Assembly: GCA_016744905.1 (NCBI GenBank)
Contig: JADGDM010000004.1
Coordinates: 42,761-97,194 of the forward strand
Source of the DNA: Sulfurimonadaceae bacterium
GTDB lineage: Bacteria > Campylobacterota > Campylobacteria > Campylobacterales > Sulfurimonadaceae
Reading direction: 5' to 3'
Length of the DNA: 54,434 nt
Position numbers and translations under genes: made by a program. The notes beneath the pieces are model-generated. The model saw only the letters and a program-made list of their open reading frames with translations. It did not search any database and had not been told where the DNA came from. How positions within the stretch are numbered: position 1 is the first letter of the stretch; each line of letters opens with the position of its first letter. This document shows positions 16,279-25,116 of this stretch, in pieces.

Positions 16279-17357
16279 GGTTTGTCCACCACCTTTGGTG
16301 CCAAAACCACACAGTTACGCCCACTCTCTTTTGCCTTATAAAGTGCATCATCGCTACGTTTCAACATATGAATAACACTCTCATTTTCTATGAACTCAGC
16401 TACCCCAACACTAACCGTCACTTTACGGTTGTGAATAATATAACCACCACTAATCATCTCTCTGAAACGATTGGCTAAGACAACTGCATTGGCACCATCA
16501 GTCTCTGGAGCAATAACAACAAACTCTTCCCCTCCATACCTAAATGCCATGTCACTCGTACGGAGCAATTTTTTCAGAAGCCCACCAATCTTTTTTAAAA
16601 CTTCATCACCAACTTGATGACCCAGCTCATCATTAACCAATTTGAAATGATCTGCATCGATAAGAAGAATAGAAAAAGATTTTTTATGTCTTGGATATGA
16701 AGAACCCAAGTACTCTAACTGCTCAAGAAGAAAACGTCTATTGTAAAGGCCTGTCAGAGGATCAACAACTGCGGATTGTTCCAGTTCACCTTTAACCGAC
16801 TTCATGACTACGTAAATCGCAATAAAAATAAAAAGTGTATTTATGATGATTATCATCATTAGTAATTCTAAGAATTCACGCTCTTTATTTTCTGAGAATT
16901 CTTGTAAAGTATAGGTTAATCTATTAGAAATTTTCCAACATTTTTCAGAATTTTCAAGTCTATTCTTCTTGAGATATAACATCCCTTCCCAACTATCACG
17001 AAGGAGAAGAAAATCTTCAAAAAAATTCTTCTGTGTTAAAAATTCATTGCCAATATTTTGGCTAATAAACTCCTCTTCAAGCTTATCCAACAGGTTATCA
17101 ATAACTTTTTCACGTCCGTCACTTTCATGACTTAACTTCAATTTTTCATAACGCTGAATAGAGCCCCGTAAAAAACCAAAATTATTAATACTCAGGGCAT
17201 CATTTTCTATATTTTGATACTGATTATAGATGATGTACCCATTAATAGGTGTCATCAAAATAATCAATGCTAAAATAACAATCAGTCTACGTGAAATCTT
17301 TGAGACGTTAATGTTCGCCTCTTTTCCTTGCTTTAAACAGAACCGGGATACCTTCAA
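16275..17357 (-). CDS. Membrane diguanylate cyclase (GGDEF)
   Basis: Up to 360 residues: a membrane helix (about 24-45), a periplasmic helical region of about 120 residues, a second helix (about 165-185), and a GGDEF domain with active site YGGEEF. An RxxD inhibitory site (RTSD) lies exactly five residues before it, so product feedback is likely. It makes cyclic di-GMP from two GTP. The given ATG overlaps der by 50 bases and has a weak ribosome site. An ATT codon near 17312, just after AGAGG, is an alternative start that keeps the first helix. It lies 3 kb from the adhesin system; a regulatory link is only inferred. Confidence 0.85.
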   Translation of the reverse strand: MKVSRFCLKQGKEANINVSKISRRLIVILALIILMTPINGYIIYNQYQNIENDALSINNFGFLRGSIQRYEKLKLSHESDGREKVIDNLLDKLEEEFISQNIGNEFLTQKNFFEDFLLLRDSWEGMLYLKKNRLENSEKCWKISNRLTYTLQEFSENKEREFLELLMMIIIINTLFIFIAIYVVMKSVKGELEQSAVVDPLTGLYNRRFLLEQLEYLGSSYPRHKKSFSILLIDADHFKLVNDELGHQVGDEVLKKIGGLLKKLLRTSDMAFRYGGEEFVVIAPETDGANAVVLANRFREMISGGYIIHNRKVTVSVGVAEFIENESVIHMLKRSDDALYKAKESGRNCVVLAPKVVDKP

Positions 17358-18837
17358 AATCGAATTCTTGGCGTAGTTTATTGGTTAAATAACGTCTATA
17401 TGTAAAGTGAAGTCCTTTAGGCTTGTTCATAACCAAGGCAATACGTGGTGGACGAATTTCATACTGTGTTGCGTAATAGATACGAATATAAGCCCCTCTC
17501 ATAGAAGGTAATGGGTGACGGCGTTGTGCTTTAATCAATGCTTCATTTAACTTAGACGTGGTGATACGTTGAGAGTAGTTAGCATTAATTTTAATCAACA
17601 TCTCATAAATTTTATGAACGCGTTGCGCAGTATTTGCTGAAATCGAAATGATAGGTGCATAATGTAAAAATCTAAATCTGTCACGGACTGACTGAACAAT
17701 TTTTGCATAATCAGCACCATCAACCAAGTCCCATTTATTTAAAACAATCAAACAAGCCAAACGATTTGAATCAATCAATCCTGCAATCTTCTCATCAAGG
17801 TCTAAAAATGGGTTAGATGCATCAAGAACTATCAGTGCAATATTCGCATCATCTAACATCTCTTCTGTTCGCATTAAAGCAAATTTTTCAATACCTAAGA
17901 TTTTCCCACGTTTACGAATACCGGCGGTGTCAATAAAAGTTATTTTGTGATTTTCATACTCCACTTCTTCATCAATCGGGTCAATAGTTGTTCCCGCTGT
18001 AGCACTAACAACAGAGCGTTCTTCTTTTAAAAGCGCATTTAGAAGTGAACTTTTACCAACATTAACACGCCCGATAATAGCAACACGGAAGGTATTCAAA
18101 ATATTTTCATCAAAAGGTTTAACTTTATCATTTTCACCATAAACAGTTTTATCTATGTAATCTTCTTCTGCTTTAGCTGGATAAAAATATCCATCATCCT
18201 CTTCATCTTCCTCATCTTCCTCATAGTCCTCAAAGAAACTATCATCATTGTCTTCTATATATTCACCAACAAAAACATTTTCATCTTCTTCAACTTCAAT
18301 ATCTGCTTCTTTGATAATCGCTTCTAAAGTAGGCGTTTCAACAATCTCTTTTTCAGGAAGAAGATCAGCGATCCATTCAAATAGTGCATTGATATGACGG
18401 TTGTGTGAAACAGAGATACCAAAGACATGTTCTGTACCAAACTCATAATAGTCCCATACTTTTTCAAGCATTTTGTCATTGTCTACTTTGTTTACAACAA
18501 GAGCAATATCTTTACCTAAGGCTTCAAGTTCATAAAAAAACTTCTTATCTTCTTCTTCAGGAATAGATTTTCCATCAACCATATAGATGATTATGTCTGC
18601 TGAATGCGCTGCTTTAAGAGACATCTCTCTGATCTTGTCAAAAAGTTCATTTCCATCATCAAGTCCACCGGTATCATAAAGCATAACTTCTTTATCCAAG
18701 ATATCAATGACACGTTTTTTTACATCACGCGTTGTACCAGCTTGTTCAGATGTAATGGCATCTCTTTGTTTTATTATACGATTAAAAAATGAGCTTTTTC
18801 CGACATTTGGTCGGCCAACAATTGCTAAGGTTTTCAT
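17308..18837 (-). CDS. der: Ribosome biogenesis GTPase Der (EngA)
   Basis: A 509-residue protein with two tandem GTPase domains: the first starts GRPNVGKSSFF with DTGG and NKVD, the second starts GRVNVGKSSLL with DTAG and NKWD. A KH-like C-terminal domain follows. It functions in 50S assembly. The linker between the G domains is expanded to about 75 residues and is strikingly acidic (runs of Asp/Glu), longer than in E. coli. The C-terminus overlaps the cyclase reading frame. Confidence 0.97.
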   Translation of the reverse strand: MKTLAIVGRPNVGKSSFFNRIIKQRDAITSEQAGTTRDVKKRVIDILDKEVMLYDTGGLDDGNELFDKIREMSLKAAHSADIIIYMVDGKSIPEEEDKKFFYELEALGKDIALVVNKVDNDKMLEKVWDYYEFGTEHVFGISVSHNRHINALFEWIADLLPEKEIVETPTLEAIIKEADIEVEEDENVFVGEYIEDNDDSFFEDYEEDEEDEEDDGYFYPAKAEEDYIDKTVYGENDKVKPFDENILNTFRVAIIGRVNVGKSSLLNALLKEERSVVSATAGTTIDPIDEEVEYENHKITFIDTAGIRKRGKILGIEKFALMRTEEMLDDANIALIVLDASNPFLDLDEKIAGLIDSNRLACLIVLNKWDLVDGADYAKIVQSVRDRFRFLHYAPIISISANTAQRVHKIYEMLIKINANYSQRITTSKLNEALIKAQRRHPLPSMRGAYIRIYYATQYEIRPPRIALVMNKPKGLHFTYRRYLTNKLRQEFDFEGIPVLFKARKRGEH

Positions 18838-18890
18838 AAGTGCCTTTAATAAGGGTGTAAGATATAAAATAGGTTTTAAAAATTAAGGGA

Positions 18891-18896
18891 ATTATA
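18891..18896 (-). promoter_or_regulatory. -10 box (TATAAT) for der
   Basis: A minus-strand TATAAT preceded by a T-rich stretch lies 54 bases upstream of der. Between it and the ATG are only AT-rich leader sequence and an AAGG ribosome site. Confidence 0.4.
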
Positions 18897-18943
18897 ACTA
18901 AATAATAAGAGAAATAGGGAAGTTTAAGTAATGGGAGGAGGAA

Positions 18944-19339
18944 CTAGTTGTCTAGAACCATCCAAACATATAACTCTTTGGTTTTTTTATCCGTCCAAGA
19001 GTCTTTTAATGTAGCTGTTACTTTATTACTACTTTCATGCGCAGCTTGATCAACATAAGCTGAACCACGTTCAGTAGTAACAGTCGCTATTGAAGCAGTC
19101 ACGGTGACACCCAACTGACGAGAAAGTCCTTCTAAAGCATACGCTTCAGCAATTTTTTTCTGTCTTGCTGGACCATAAAAGTGATCTTGCGGTGCTACAC
19201 CAACATATCCTTTTGCCCCACTCATACCTGGACTTGAAATCCAAGCAGGCTTAGCGTAAGGGTCAACCACTTCTACTTTACTACCTCCACAGCCGATAAA
19301 CAGCAGTGTTAGTAGGGATACAAAAAAAAGCTTTTTCAA
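18944..19339 (-). CDS. LPP20-like lipoprotein with TTG start
   Basis: A 131-residue lipoprotein with lipobox LFIGC (Cys at residue 17). The pattern PAWISS, YVGVAPQD, then helix AEAYALEGLSRQLGVTV is typical of the LPP20/LPP20-related family of Campylobacterota outer-membrane lipoproteins. The start codon is TTG, directly after the TAA of the preceding gene, so it must depend on coupling. The function of the family is unclear; links to flagellar or envelope assembly exist for some members. Confidence 0.8.
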   Translation of the reverse strand: MKKLFFVSLLTLLFIGCGGSKVEVVDPYAKPAWISSPGMSGAKGYVGVAPQDHFYGPARQKKIAEAYALEGLSRQLGVTVTASIATVTTERGSAYVDQAAHESSNKVTATLKDSWTDKKTKELYVWMVLDN

Positions 19340-19930
19340 TTATTCAAAATCTTTATCTAATTGAGCTTGTGCTTTTTGTGATTGAAATTGTTGCCAAAGT
19401 GCTTCATCATTTTTAAATGAAGTTTTTACTTGTTCTTTAGCTGCAGCCATAACTTCTGCTGTAGGAGAACCCATTAAAACATAAAGTTCACCTGTTACTG
19501 GATCTGGAAATGATTTAAGTTGACGAGAACCTGTTAAAGTTGTTTTTGAAAGTTGTTTAGAAACATCAGTTGCTACACGATCAACTACTTCACTGTCGCC
19601 CACACCAGTTACACGTGTAAAGTTTTCAACTTTATTTTTAACTTGAACTTCAACTTGACGAGCAAGACCATCACGACCATTTGCTTGTGCCAAAGTACGT
19701 TGCATACCTGCACCAGCTTTAGTTGGTGCAGCGATACCTACTGCAACAATAGAATCTTTATAGTATGCAGAGTTACCACATGCCCACTCAGGTGCCAGTT
19801 GACCACTAATTTTACAACGGTCATCAAATTCTGCTTGTTCTGGAGCTACTGGCTCTGCGCCACCACATCCTGCAAATGAGAAAACCATAAGGCCTGCTGC
19901 TGCTGTTGATAATAGATACTTTTTAATCAT
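19340..19930 (-). CDS. LPP20 family lipoprotein
   Basis: A 196-residue lipoprotein: signal peptide with lipobox FAGC (Cys at about residue 22), then CKISGQLAPEWACG, VAVGIA, and a helical ARQVEVQVKN region as in LPP20 proteins. Two further cysteines (near residues 38 and 50) may form a disulfide. Shine-Dalgarno AGGAG precedes the ATG. It is the first gene of a two-gene unit, divergent from the sensor gene at 20100. Likely lipidated and exposed in the periplasm or at the outer membrane. Confidence 0.85.
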   Translation of the reverse strand: MIKKYLLSTAAAGLMVFSFAGCGGAEPVAPEQAEFDDRCKISGQLAPEWACGNSAYYKDSIVAVGIAAPTKAGAGMQRTLAQANGRDGLARQVEVQVKNKVENFTRVTGVGDSEVVDRVATDVSKQLSKTTLTGSRQLKSFPDPVTGELYVLMGSPTAEVMAAAKEQVKTSFKNDEALWQQFQSQKAQAQLDKDFE

Positions 19931-20051
19931 GTATTCACTCCTGTTTTTGTTTGTGAATAATTATAGATTATTAAAACTTAAAGTTCAAAGTAAATAAGAT
20001 AATTCCTTTATTAAATCCTATTTTAGCTTACTTTGGTACATATTTTGCTAT

Positions 20052-20057
20052 TATAAT
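20052..20057 (+). promoter_or_regulatory. -10 box (TATAAT) of the sensor-stator-TolC operon
   Basis: A perfect TATAAT in TGCTATTATAAT lies 42 bases before the first gene; AAGGA follows at 20084. The 169-base divergent region 19931-20099 has no other strong signal. Confidence 0.5.
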
Positions 20058-20099
20058 TCTACAAATAACAGATATCACATTTTAAAGGATTACTCCGCT

Positions 20100-21053
20100 A
20101 TGTTCAGTTTTATTAAATGGTTACAACTCTCTATCTCTAAACTCAAAAGAAATAAAGGTCTCTGGTTCACAACACTCTCTATTGCCTCAACAGCAGGTGT
20201 TTTAATCTCCATGTACACTATTAATATTATGACTTCAAGTGTTGCTGAACAGACTTATCAAGAAGAGCGTCGTGTTGACTTAGCACACTTTGATGCAGTA
20301 CTAACAAGAAACTATGATGAATTAGTCACTACAGGGACTGTTCTTGCCCTACACCCTCAAGTTGTTTCAAATCTGAAAAGTAAAAATTATGAAGCACTTA
20401 ACACCTTAACAGCAGGCATGATTACCTCAATTAACAAAAATATTATTGAGACGGACTTAGACATCAAATATTATGATATTGAGACTAAGATTGAAGAGAG
20501 TGAAAACCACACTTTTGCTGAAATGGTTATGGAAACAAACTATGCACTTAGTGGTCTAATGGTAAACAAAAAGGGTGTTCGTATGGTAGGAATCGTACCA
20601 GTTTTTGAAAATAATGTAACGATTGGGGCACTAGAAGTTTCTCGTAGTATCCACTCGATTAAAGAGCAATTTTTAGACCTTAATAAAGAGTTTGTATTTA
20701 TTATAGATAAACATCAACTGGTATTTTTAGATCTTAAAAGTAAAACAGGTAGATACTTAGACGTGAGTGACGAATATAAGGTTGCTTATAAAAATTATGA
20801 TTCAAATTTTTATATCAACGCTTCACAATTTGATCTTCAAGAGATGATGAGAAATAAATATCATATTGATAAAAAGTTTTTTACTACATACGAAGAAGTA
20901 ACAGATCTCAATGGTCGTATCATTGGTCTTGTCTTGATTGGTGAAGACAGTAACAATGCAAGCAGTTTTGTAAAAATTACCCAAAACATGATCAACAGTG
21001 TTACCACTGTTGCTCTTGGGCTGGTTATCTCTTTAATTCTATTTATGTTCTAA
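20100..21053 (+). CDS. Cache-type periplasmic sensor with no output domain
   Basis: A 317-residue protein with a membrane helix near residues 21-43, a periplasmic domain of about 240 residues, and a C-terminal helix (about 295-317) that ends the protein. The middle has the alpha-beta layout of double Cache sensors like those of chemoreceptors (long helix with HFDAVLTRNYDELV, later GIVPVFENN, GALEVSRS). No kinase, GGDEF or methyl-accepting part follows. It lies 13 bases before a MotA-like gene, so it may gate the stator through membrane contacts. That role is inference; the Cache call rests on pattern only. Confidence 0.7.
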   Translation: MFSFIKWLQLSISKLKRNKGLWFTTLSIASTAGVLISMYTINIMTSSVAEQTYQEERRVDLAHFDAVLTRNYDELVTTGTVLALHPQVVSNLKSKNYEALNTLTAGMITSINKNIIETDLDIKYYDIETKIEESENHTFAEMVMETNYALSGLMVNKKGVRMVGIVPVFENNVTIGALEVSRSIHSIKEQFLDLNKEFVFIIDKHQLVFLDLKSKTGRYLDVSDEYKVAYKNYDSNFYINASQFDLQEMMRNKYHIDKKFFTTYEEVTDLNGRIIGLVLIGEDSNNASSFVKITQNMINSVTTVALGLVISLILFMF

Positions 21054-21066
21054 GGGAAGGGAAAAG

Positions 21067-22326
21067 ATGAAACGTTTAAAAATTATGAAGTCATACATGG
21101 TTTTATGGCTCTTTATCTATTTTCTTGTTTATTCAAATATTGACTCTATTAGTACTTTCTTTATGGCGACACTTACCTTTAATCTGGCCGTAGTTACTAT
21201 TCTTTCTATCGGTATTATTATGATTATGAAAGCCTCTATTTCCTTAGTAATGCTTGCAGGTACTTTTGGAACCATGGCTTATAAAAAAGATAACCTCTCT
21301 TTTTATCTTAAGGGAATTGAAAAGATTATGCCAGCGAATATTGCCCATATGTTTCACTCACGCGCTGAAAAAGGGGTAATGCTTTTTACTGTTGATGAGT
21401 CACGTGCCGTTATTGATTGGATTGATGAGAAGTTTGCCAATCAAAATCGTTATACCAACTACTTTATTGGTACCGTACTGATGATTGGACTACTGGGAAC
21501 ATTCTCAGGTCTACTTATTGCGATTGATGACATGGGTCGTATTATTCTCTCCTTGAGTGGAGACATTGACCTAGCCAAAGTTATCTCTGATTTCTCTGGA
21601 CCACTAGGCGGTATGGCAGTTGGTTTTGGATCTTCTCTTTTTGGAGTTATTGCTGCTATTATTATGGGATTAAAAGGATATATTCTTAATAAAAATCAAG
21701 AGATACTTATTGAAGGTATTGAGGATTGGCTCAAAGGTAGAATCGTTGATGTCGGTGGTGCCGGTGGTGGTTCTGCACCAGCAACAGGTATCCCCGGTGA
21801 AAATGCTCTTCCTGGACACAACAGTAGTTTTATTGAGATTTTTGTAGAGACGATTGGTGGAATGACTGCGCAGATGAAAGATATTGCACAGACAAATGAA
21901 CGTCTTCACTCTATTACTATAGCATCTGTTCAACAAGCCAGAGATGAGCATGATATAACGGTTGGAGTTTTAGAAGATATTCATAAAGCATTACAAAATA
22001 AAAGTGATGACGGGGGTGATATTCCAACACTTATTCAGCGTATCGAAGAGGGTAATAAAATATCTGCAGCTGAGGCATTACATATTGAGCAGATAGAGAG
22101 CGCACAAAAATATAGTGCCAATGCACTGCATAAACAGAACAGCTTACTTAATAATATTCAACATCTACTTGATGACTCGCGTCAAAACACTCAAAGTAAT
22201 ACCAAAAGTGTTTTAGAAAAAATTGATGAAACAACACAGGCTATTGAAAACATTCAAGTAAATGTTTCTAATACTACCTCTCAAGATGAGCCAAAACCTG
22301 GCTTTTTAAACAATATCTTTAAGTAG
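21067..22326 (+). CDS. MotA/TolQ/ExbB-like proton channel subunit
   Basis: A 419-residue membrane protein. Residues of about 9-60 are two hydrophobic helices, about 132-154 hold TM3 with IGLLGTFSGLL, and about 178-203 hold TM4 with GPLGGMAVGFGSSLFGVI, the paired signature of the MotA/TolQ/ExbB fold. Between helices is a cytoplasmic segment. After a Gly/Ala/Pro linker near residue 235, about 150 residues form a coiled-coil-like tail, unusual for ExbB and recalling ZorA-type stators. It is followed nine bases later by a MotB-like partner. The pair should form a PMF-driven motor. Confidence 0.85.
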   Translation: MKRLKIMKSYMVLWLFIYFLVYSNIDSISTFFMATLTFNLAVVTILSIGIIMIMKASISLVMLAGTFGTMAYKKDNLSFYLKGIEKIMPANIAHMFHSRAEKGVMLFTVDESRAVIDWIDEKFANQNRYTNYFIGTVLMIGLLGTFSGLLIAIDDMGRIILSLSGDIDLAKVISDFSGPLGGMAVGFGSSLFGVIAAIIMGLKGYILNKNQEILIEGIEDWLKGRIVDVGGAGGGSAPATGIPGENALPGHNSSFIEIFVETIGGMTAQMKDIAQTNERLHSITIASVQQARDEHDITVGVLEDIHKALQNKSDDGGDIPTLIQRIEEGNKISAAEALHIEQIESAQKYSANALHKQNSLLNNIQHLLDDSRQNTQSNTKSVLEKIDETTQAIENIQVNVSNTTSQDEPKPGFLNNIFK

Positions 22327-22334
22327 TCTAACAG

Positions 22335-23054
22335 ATGGGAAAAAGATGTCCAGAAGAGTTTAATCCATGGCCACCCTTTGTGGATATCTTTGCCTCTGTT
22401 ATTCTCGTCTTAATGTTATTTTTATTGATTACTGTTGTAAACATCGGATACTATGCGCAGTTCAAAGCAAAAACTGCTTACACGGGAAGTACTGAAGATC
22501 CTGATGCAATGGCTTCTGAAGAGTCTTCTAAAATCAAAGTTGATTACTGTGAAAAGCGTGAAGAAGTAGTTAAAATCCAAAAACAAGACGAGATGATTAC
22601 CTTTCATAAAGTCATGGCAAATAAACTTGAAGTAGATGCAAATAGATCACTTTTCAGTGGGGGAAAATCAGCAGGTAATGCTATCGCTTATGCACCCAAT
22701 GCAGATCAAAACAATTTTGATAAACAAAGCGCTGAAGAGCGTGAACGTCAAGTGCTTATTAAGTTTGAGAATAAAGAGATATTTTTAAATACCTCTGTCA
22801 AACAGAACCTTAGACGTTTTGTTAAAAAGTATAAAACACTTAAGGGTGTAGAGTTTCATATCAGTGTGAATGATCCGCAAAGTTTTGTTAGTAAAACACT
22901 GGCACGGCAGGTTTCACTTGGACGCGCACTCAATATTAAAAAACTCATTACCAATATGAGAATACCAAAAACAAGTATCAAATTAAAACTACAAAATGAA
23001 AATCCAATTAGCAGTAAATTTGGTACAGTTATTATAAAGGCGGTTACAAAATGA
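22335..23054 (+). CDS. MotB/TolR-like stator subunit with OmpA-like domain
   Basis: A 239-residue protein with a short cytoplasmic start, then one membrane helix (residues 15-38, FVDIFASVILVLMLFLLI) with Asp17 at the position of the proton-binding Asp of MotB and ExbD. The periplasmic part ends in a degenerate OmpA-like fold (about 130-239: LARQVSLGRALNIKKLI), expected to bind peptidoglycan. With the preceding gene it makes a MotAB-like pair. Its stop overlaps the ATG of the TolC-family gene by four bases (ATGA), so the two are co-translated. Confidence 0.82.
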   Translation: MGKRCPEEFNPWPPFVDIFASVILVLMLFLLITVVNIGYYAQFKAKTAYTGSTEDPDAMASEESSKIKVDYCEKREEVVKIQKQDEMITFHKVMANKLEVDANRSLFSGGKSAGNAIAYAPNADQNNFDKQSAEERERQVLIKFENKEIFLNTSVKQNLRRFVKKYKTLKGVEFHISVNDPQSFVSKTLARQVSLGRALNIKKLITNMRIPKTSIKLKLQNENPISSKFGTVIIKAVTK

Positions 23055-24472
23055 GAAAAAGTTTCATCCTCTCTTTAATAATATGCACATTGCTTGGTGC
23101 AAATGAGTTAGATAACAACTACAGCACTCAACTTGAAAATATAGAAGCAGATCCTCTTTTCACTATAGAGCTAAAAAGTGGTGCTTCTTTATTTGAAGCC
23201 ATTGTCTATTCACTCTCGCATAATGCTAAAATAAAAGCATCTAAACAGCGTGTGTTACAAGAGTTGGCTTCACAAAGTGAAAAAGATGCAGGTCATCTTC
23301 CCACTCTGACTCTTTTTGGAGATGCAGGATATGAAAAACGTTCCAGTGAGACAGATGCCAATGTCAATCCAACTGCACAAGTAACTGAGTACAACTATAA
23401 AAAAACTGAACTCTTTTTTACTTTCACAGAAAATATTTATGCAGGTGGCGCTATAGAAAATGCAGTAAATGAGCAACGCGCTAGAGTTGAAGCCACTATT
23501 TATGATCATCGTAATAATCTTGAGCGCGCCAGTACAGAAGTGATTTCTGCTTATTTTAATGTTATCTACAATCAAATCGCCCTCAAAGTAAATAACAAAA
23601 ATATGAGGAAATTTGAAGAAATTTTAAATATAGTCAGTATCAAAGAAGAAAATGGCGCAGCAACATCAGGTGATGTAAACTTTATCAAGGCCAATGTTGA
23701 AAGTGCGAAAACAGACCGAGTCAAAACAGAAGCGAAACTTTCAAACGCCATCTCACAGTATGAATATCTACTTGGCTTTTATGATGAGACTAATCAACCT
23801 TTCGAGAGTCATGTTGAGATTAATACGGGAGAGTTAAATACTTCTTTAGATTTATTGGAAAAGAACAATGCACTGATATTAAGACAAAAGTCTTACATCA
23901 CATCAGCACAGTTTTCACTCGATGGGACAAAGGCTACTTTTACACCAAAAGTTGACTTCCAAGTTAATGGAGAAGCTAGAAATGAATTTGACAGAGGTTT
24001 AGGTGAGAGAAATAAACTCAATGCCTTGGTTAACTTTAACTATAACCTCTACAATGGAGGAAAAGATCAAGCGCGCTACCAACGTTTTTACGCCAAACTC
24101 AGTGAGCAAAAATTTTTACTTCAAGATAGAAGACGTGAGTTAAAGTTTCAAACGAAGGTTCTTTATAAATCTGTCACCTCTTCACTAGAATCTCTAAAAC
24201 TTACCGCAAGTGAAGTCACTTCAGCACGTAAGGTTGTAGACTCATATTGGATCGCTTTTCAAAATGGAACCCAGAACCTACAATCACTACAATTGGCACA
24301 AGCCAATCTAAATCGTAGTGAACTTGATTTTGTGGAATACAAAAAAAGTATGAGTATTAATTACTTTAAACTGCTACAACTCACAGGAGGGTTACTGCCG
24401 TATCTTGATATAAACTACGCTTCACGACCTTCAGGATTTAAAAATAATGAAGTAAACTTTTGGGAGAACTAG
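23051..24472 (+). CDS. TolC-family outer membrane export channel
   Basis: A 473-residue protein with a Sec signal peptide (1-18) and the two repeated helical hairpins of the TolC/outer-membrane efflux family (FTENIYAGGAIENAVNEQRA and, later, NYNLYNGGKDQARYQ, each with the YxGG strand motif). It forms the outer-membrane exit of type I secretion or efflux systems. It probably works with the LapC/LapB-type genes at 25117-28478, though it sits in the stator operon on the opposite strand. Its end overlaps the end of the convergent beta-barrel gene by four bases. Confidence 0.9.
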   Translation: MRKSFILSLIICTLLGANELDNNYSTQLENIEADPLFTIELKSGASLFEAIVYSLSHNAKIKASKQRVLQELASQSEKDAGHLPTLTLFGDAGYEKRSSETDANVNPTAQVTEYNYKKTELFFTFTENIYAGGAIENAVNEQRARVEATIYDHRNNLERASTEVISAYFNVIYNQIALKVNNKNMRKFEEILNIVSIKEENGAATSGDVNFIKANVESAKTDRVKTEAKLSNAISQYEYLLGFYDETNQPFESHVEINTGELNTSLDLLEKNNALILRQKSYITSAQFSLDGTKATFTPKVDFQVNGEARNEFDRGLGERNKLNALVNFNYNLYNGGKDQARYQRFYAKLSEQKFLLQDRRRELKFQTKVLYKSVTSSLESLKLTASEVTSARKVVDSYWIAFQNGTQNLQSLQLAQANLNRSELDFVEYKKSMSINYFKLLQLTGGLLPYLDINYASRPSGFKNNEVNFWEN

Positions 24473-25107
24473 AAAATATAGTTCAGTCCAAAATAGATCT
24501 GATTTTTGATACTTTGAACATTCTCTTCTGAGCTATCATAAACATTTTCAATGACATCGGTATCACGATACCTATATCCTAATTCAAAAGAAAATCCACT
24601 CTCAATTTCCATATTTATACCAATATTTGGACCATAATTAAAATTTTGTTGATGGAAATTATCACTTAATTTTAATCCCAATCCATTATGATTACTCATG
24701 ATTGTACTGTTTTGAGAATGCATAGTTGTATCTAAATAACCCAATCCAAAACCAATCAATAAAAATATATTCATATCATCATCTTTATAAATACGAGGGA
24801 AATACTCTACATTGGCACTCAACGAATGAGAGTCTAAAGAATATGGATCATATACCTCTTTCTCATAATAGTAACTCATATAAGAGCGTAATGTAAAATA
24901 GCGATAGCCTACTTTTAAAGTAGGTACCAAATTTTTCTCGCTAAGATCATAATGATACACTGTAGTATTACTCGCTGCTACCAAGTATTTTGAACTGTTG
25001 CTCATCACTTGAAGATCAAGACCAACAAAAACACCACTATCTTTAACTTCTACATTCCCAAATGCCAGCGCGCTAAGCAAAGAGAGAGCTAAACCTACTT
25101 TTTTCAT
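24469..25107 (-). CDS. Small outer-membrane beta-barrel protein
   Basis: A 212-residue protein with a signal peptide (cleavage near LAFGN) and alternating beta strands ending in aromatic residues, with terminal Phe (GLNYIF), the C-terminal barrel signature. The pattern fits an eight-stranded porin-like/OMP_b-brl barrel. It lies nine bases after the HlyD-type adaptor, so it is the last gene of the secretion operon. Its role there is unknown; it may stabilise the surface protein or the TolC channel. Confidence 0.8.
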   Translation of the reverse strand: MKKVGLALSLLSALAFGNVEVKDSGVFVGLDLQVMSNSSKYLVAASNTTVYHYDLSEKNLVPTLKVGYRYFTLRSYMSYYYEKEVYDPYSLDSHSLSANVEYFPRIYKDDDMNIFLLIGFGLGYLDTTMHSQNSTIMSNHNGLGLKLSDNFHQQNFNYGPNIGINMEIESGFSFELGYRYRDTDVIENVYDSSEENVQSIKNQIYFGLNYIF

Positions 25108-25116
25108 ATGTTTCCT

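Noticed and set aside
21067-23054. Zorya-type anti-phage system
   Set aside because: The MotA-like tail and OmpA-like partner resemble ZorAB, but no ZorC/ZorD/ZorE helicase or nuclease is present and the next gene is TolC.
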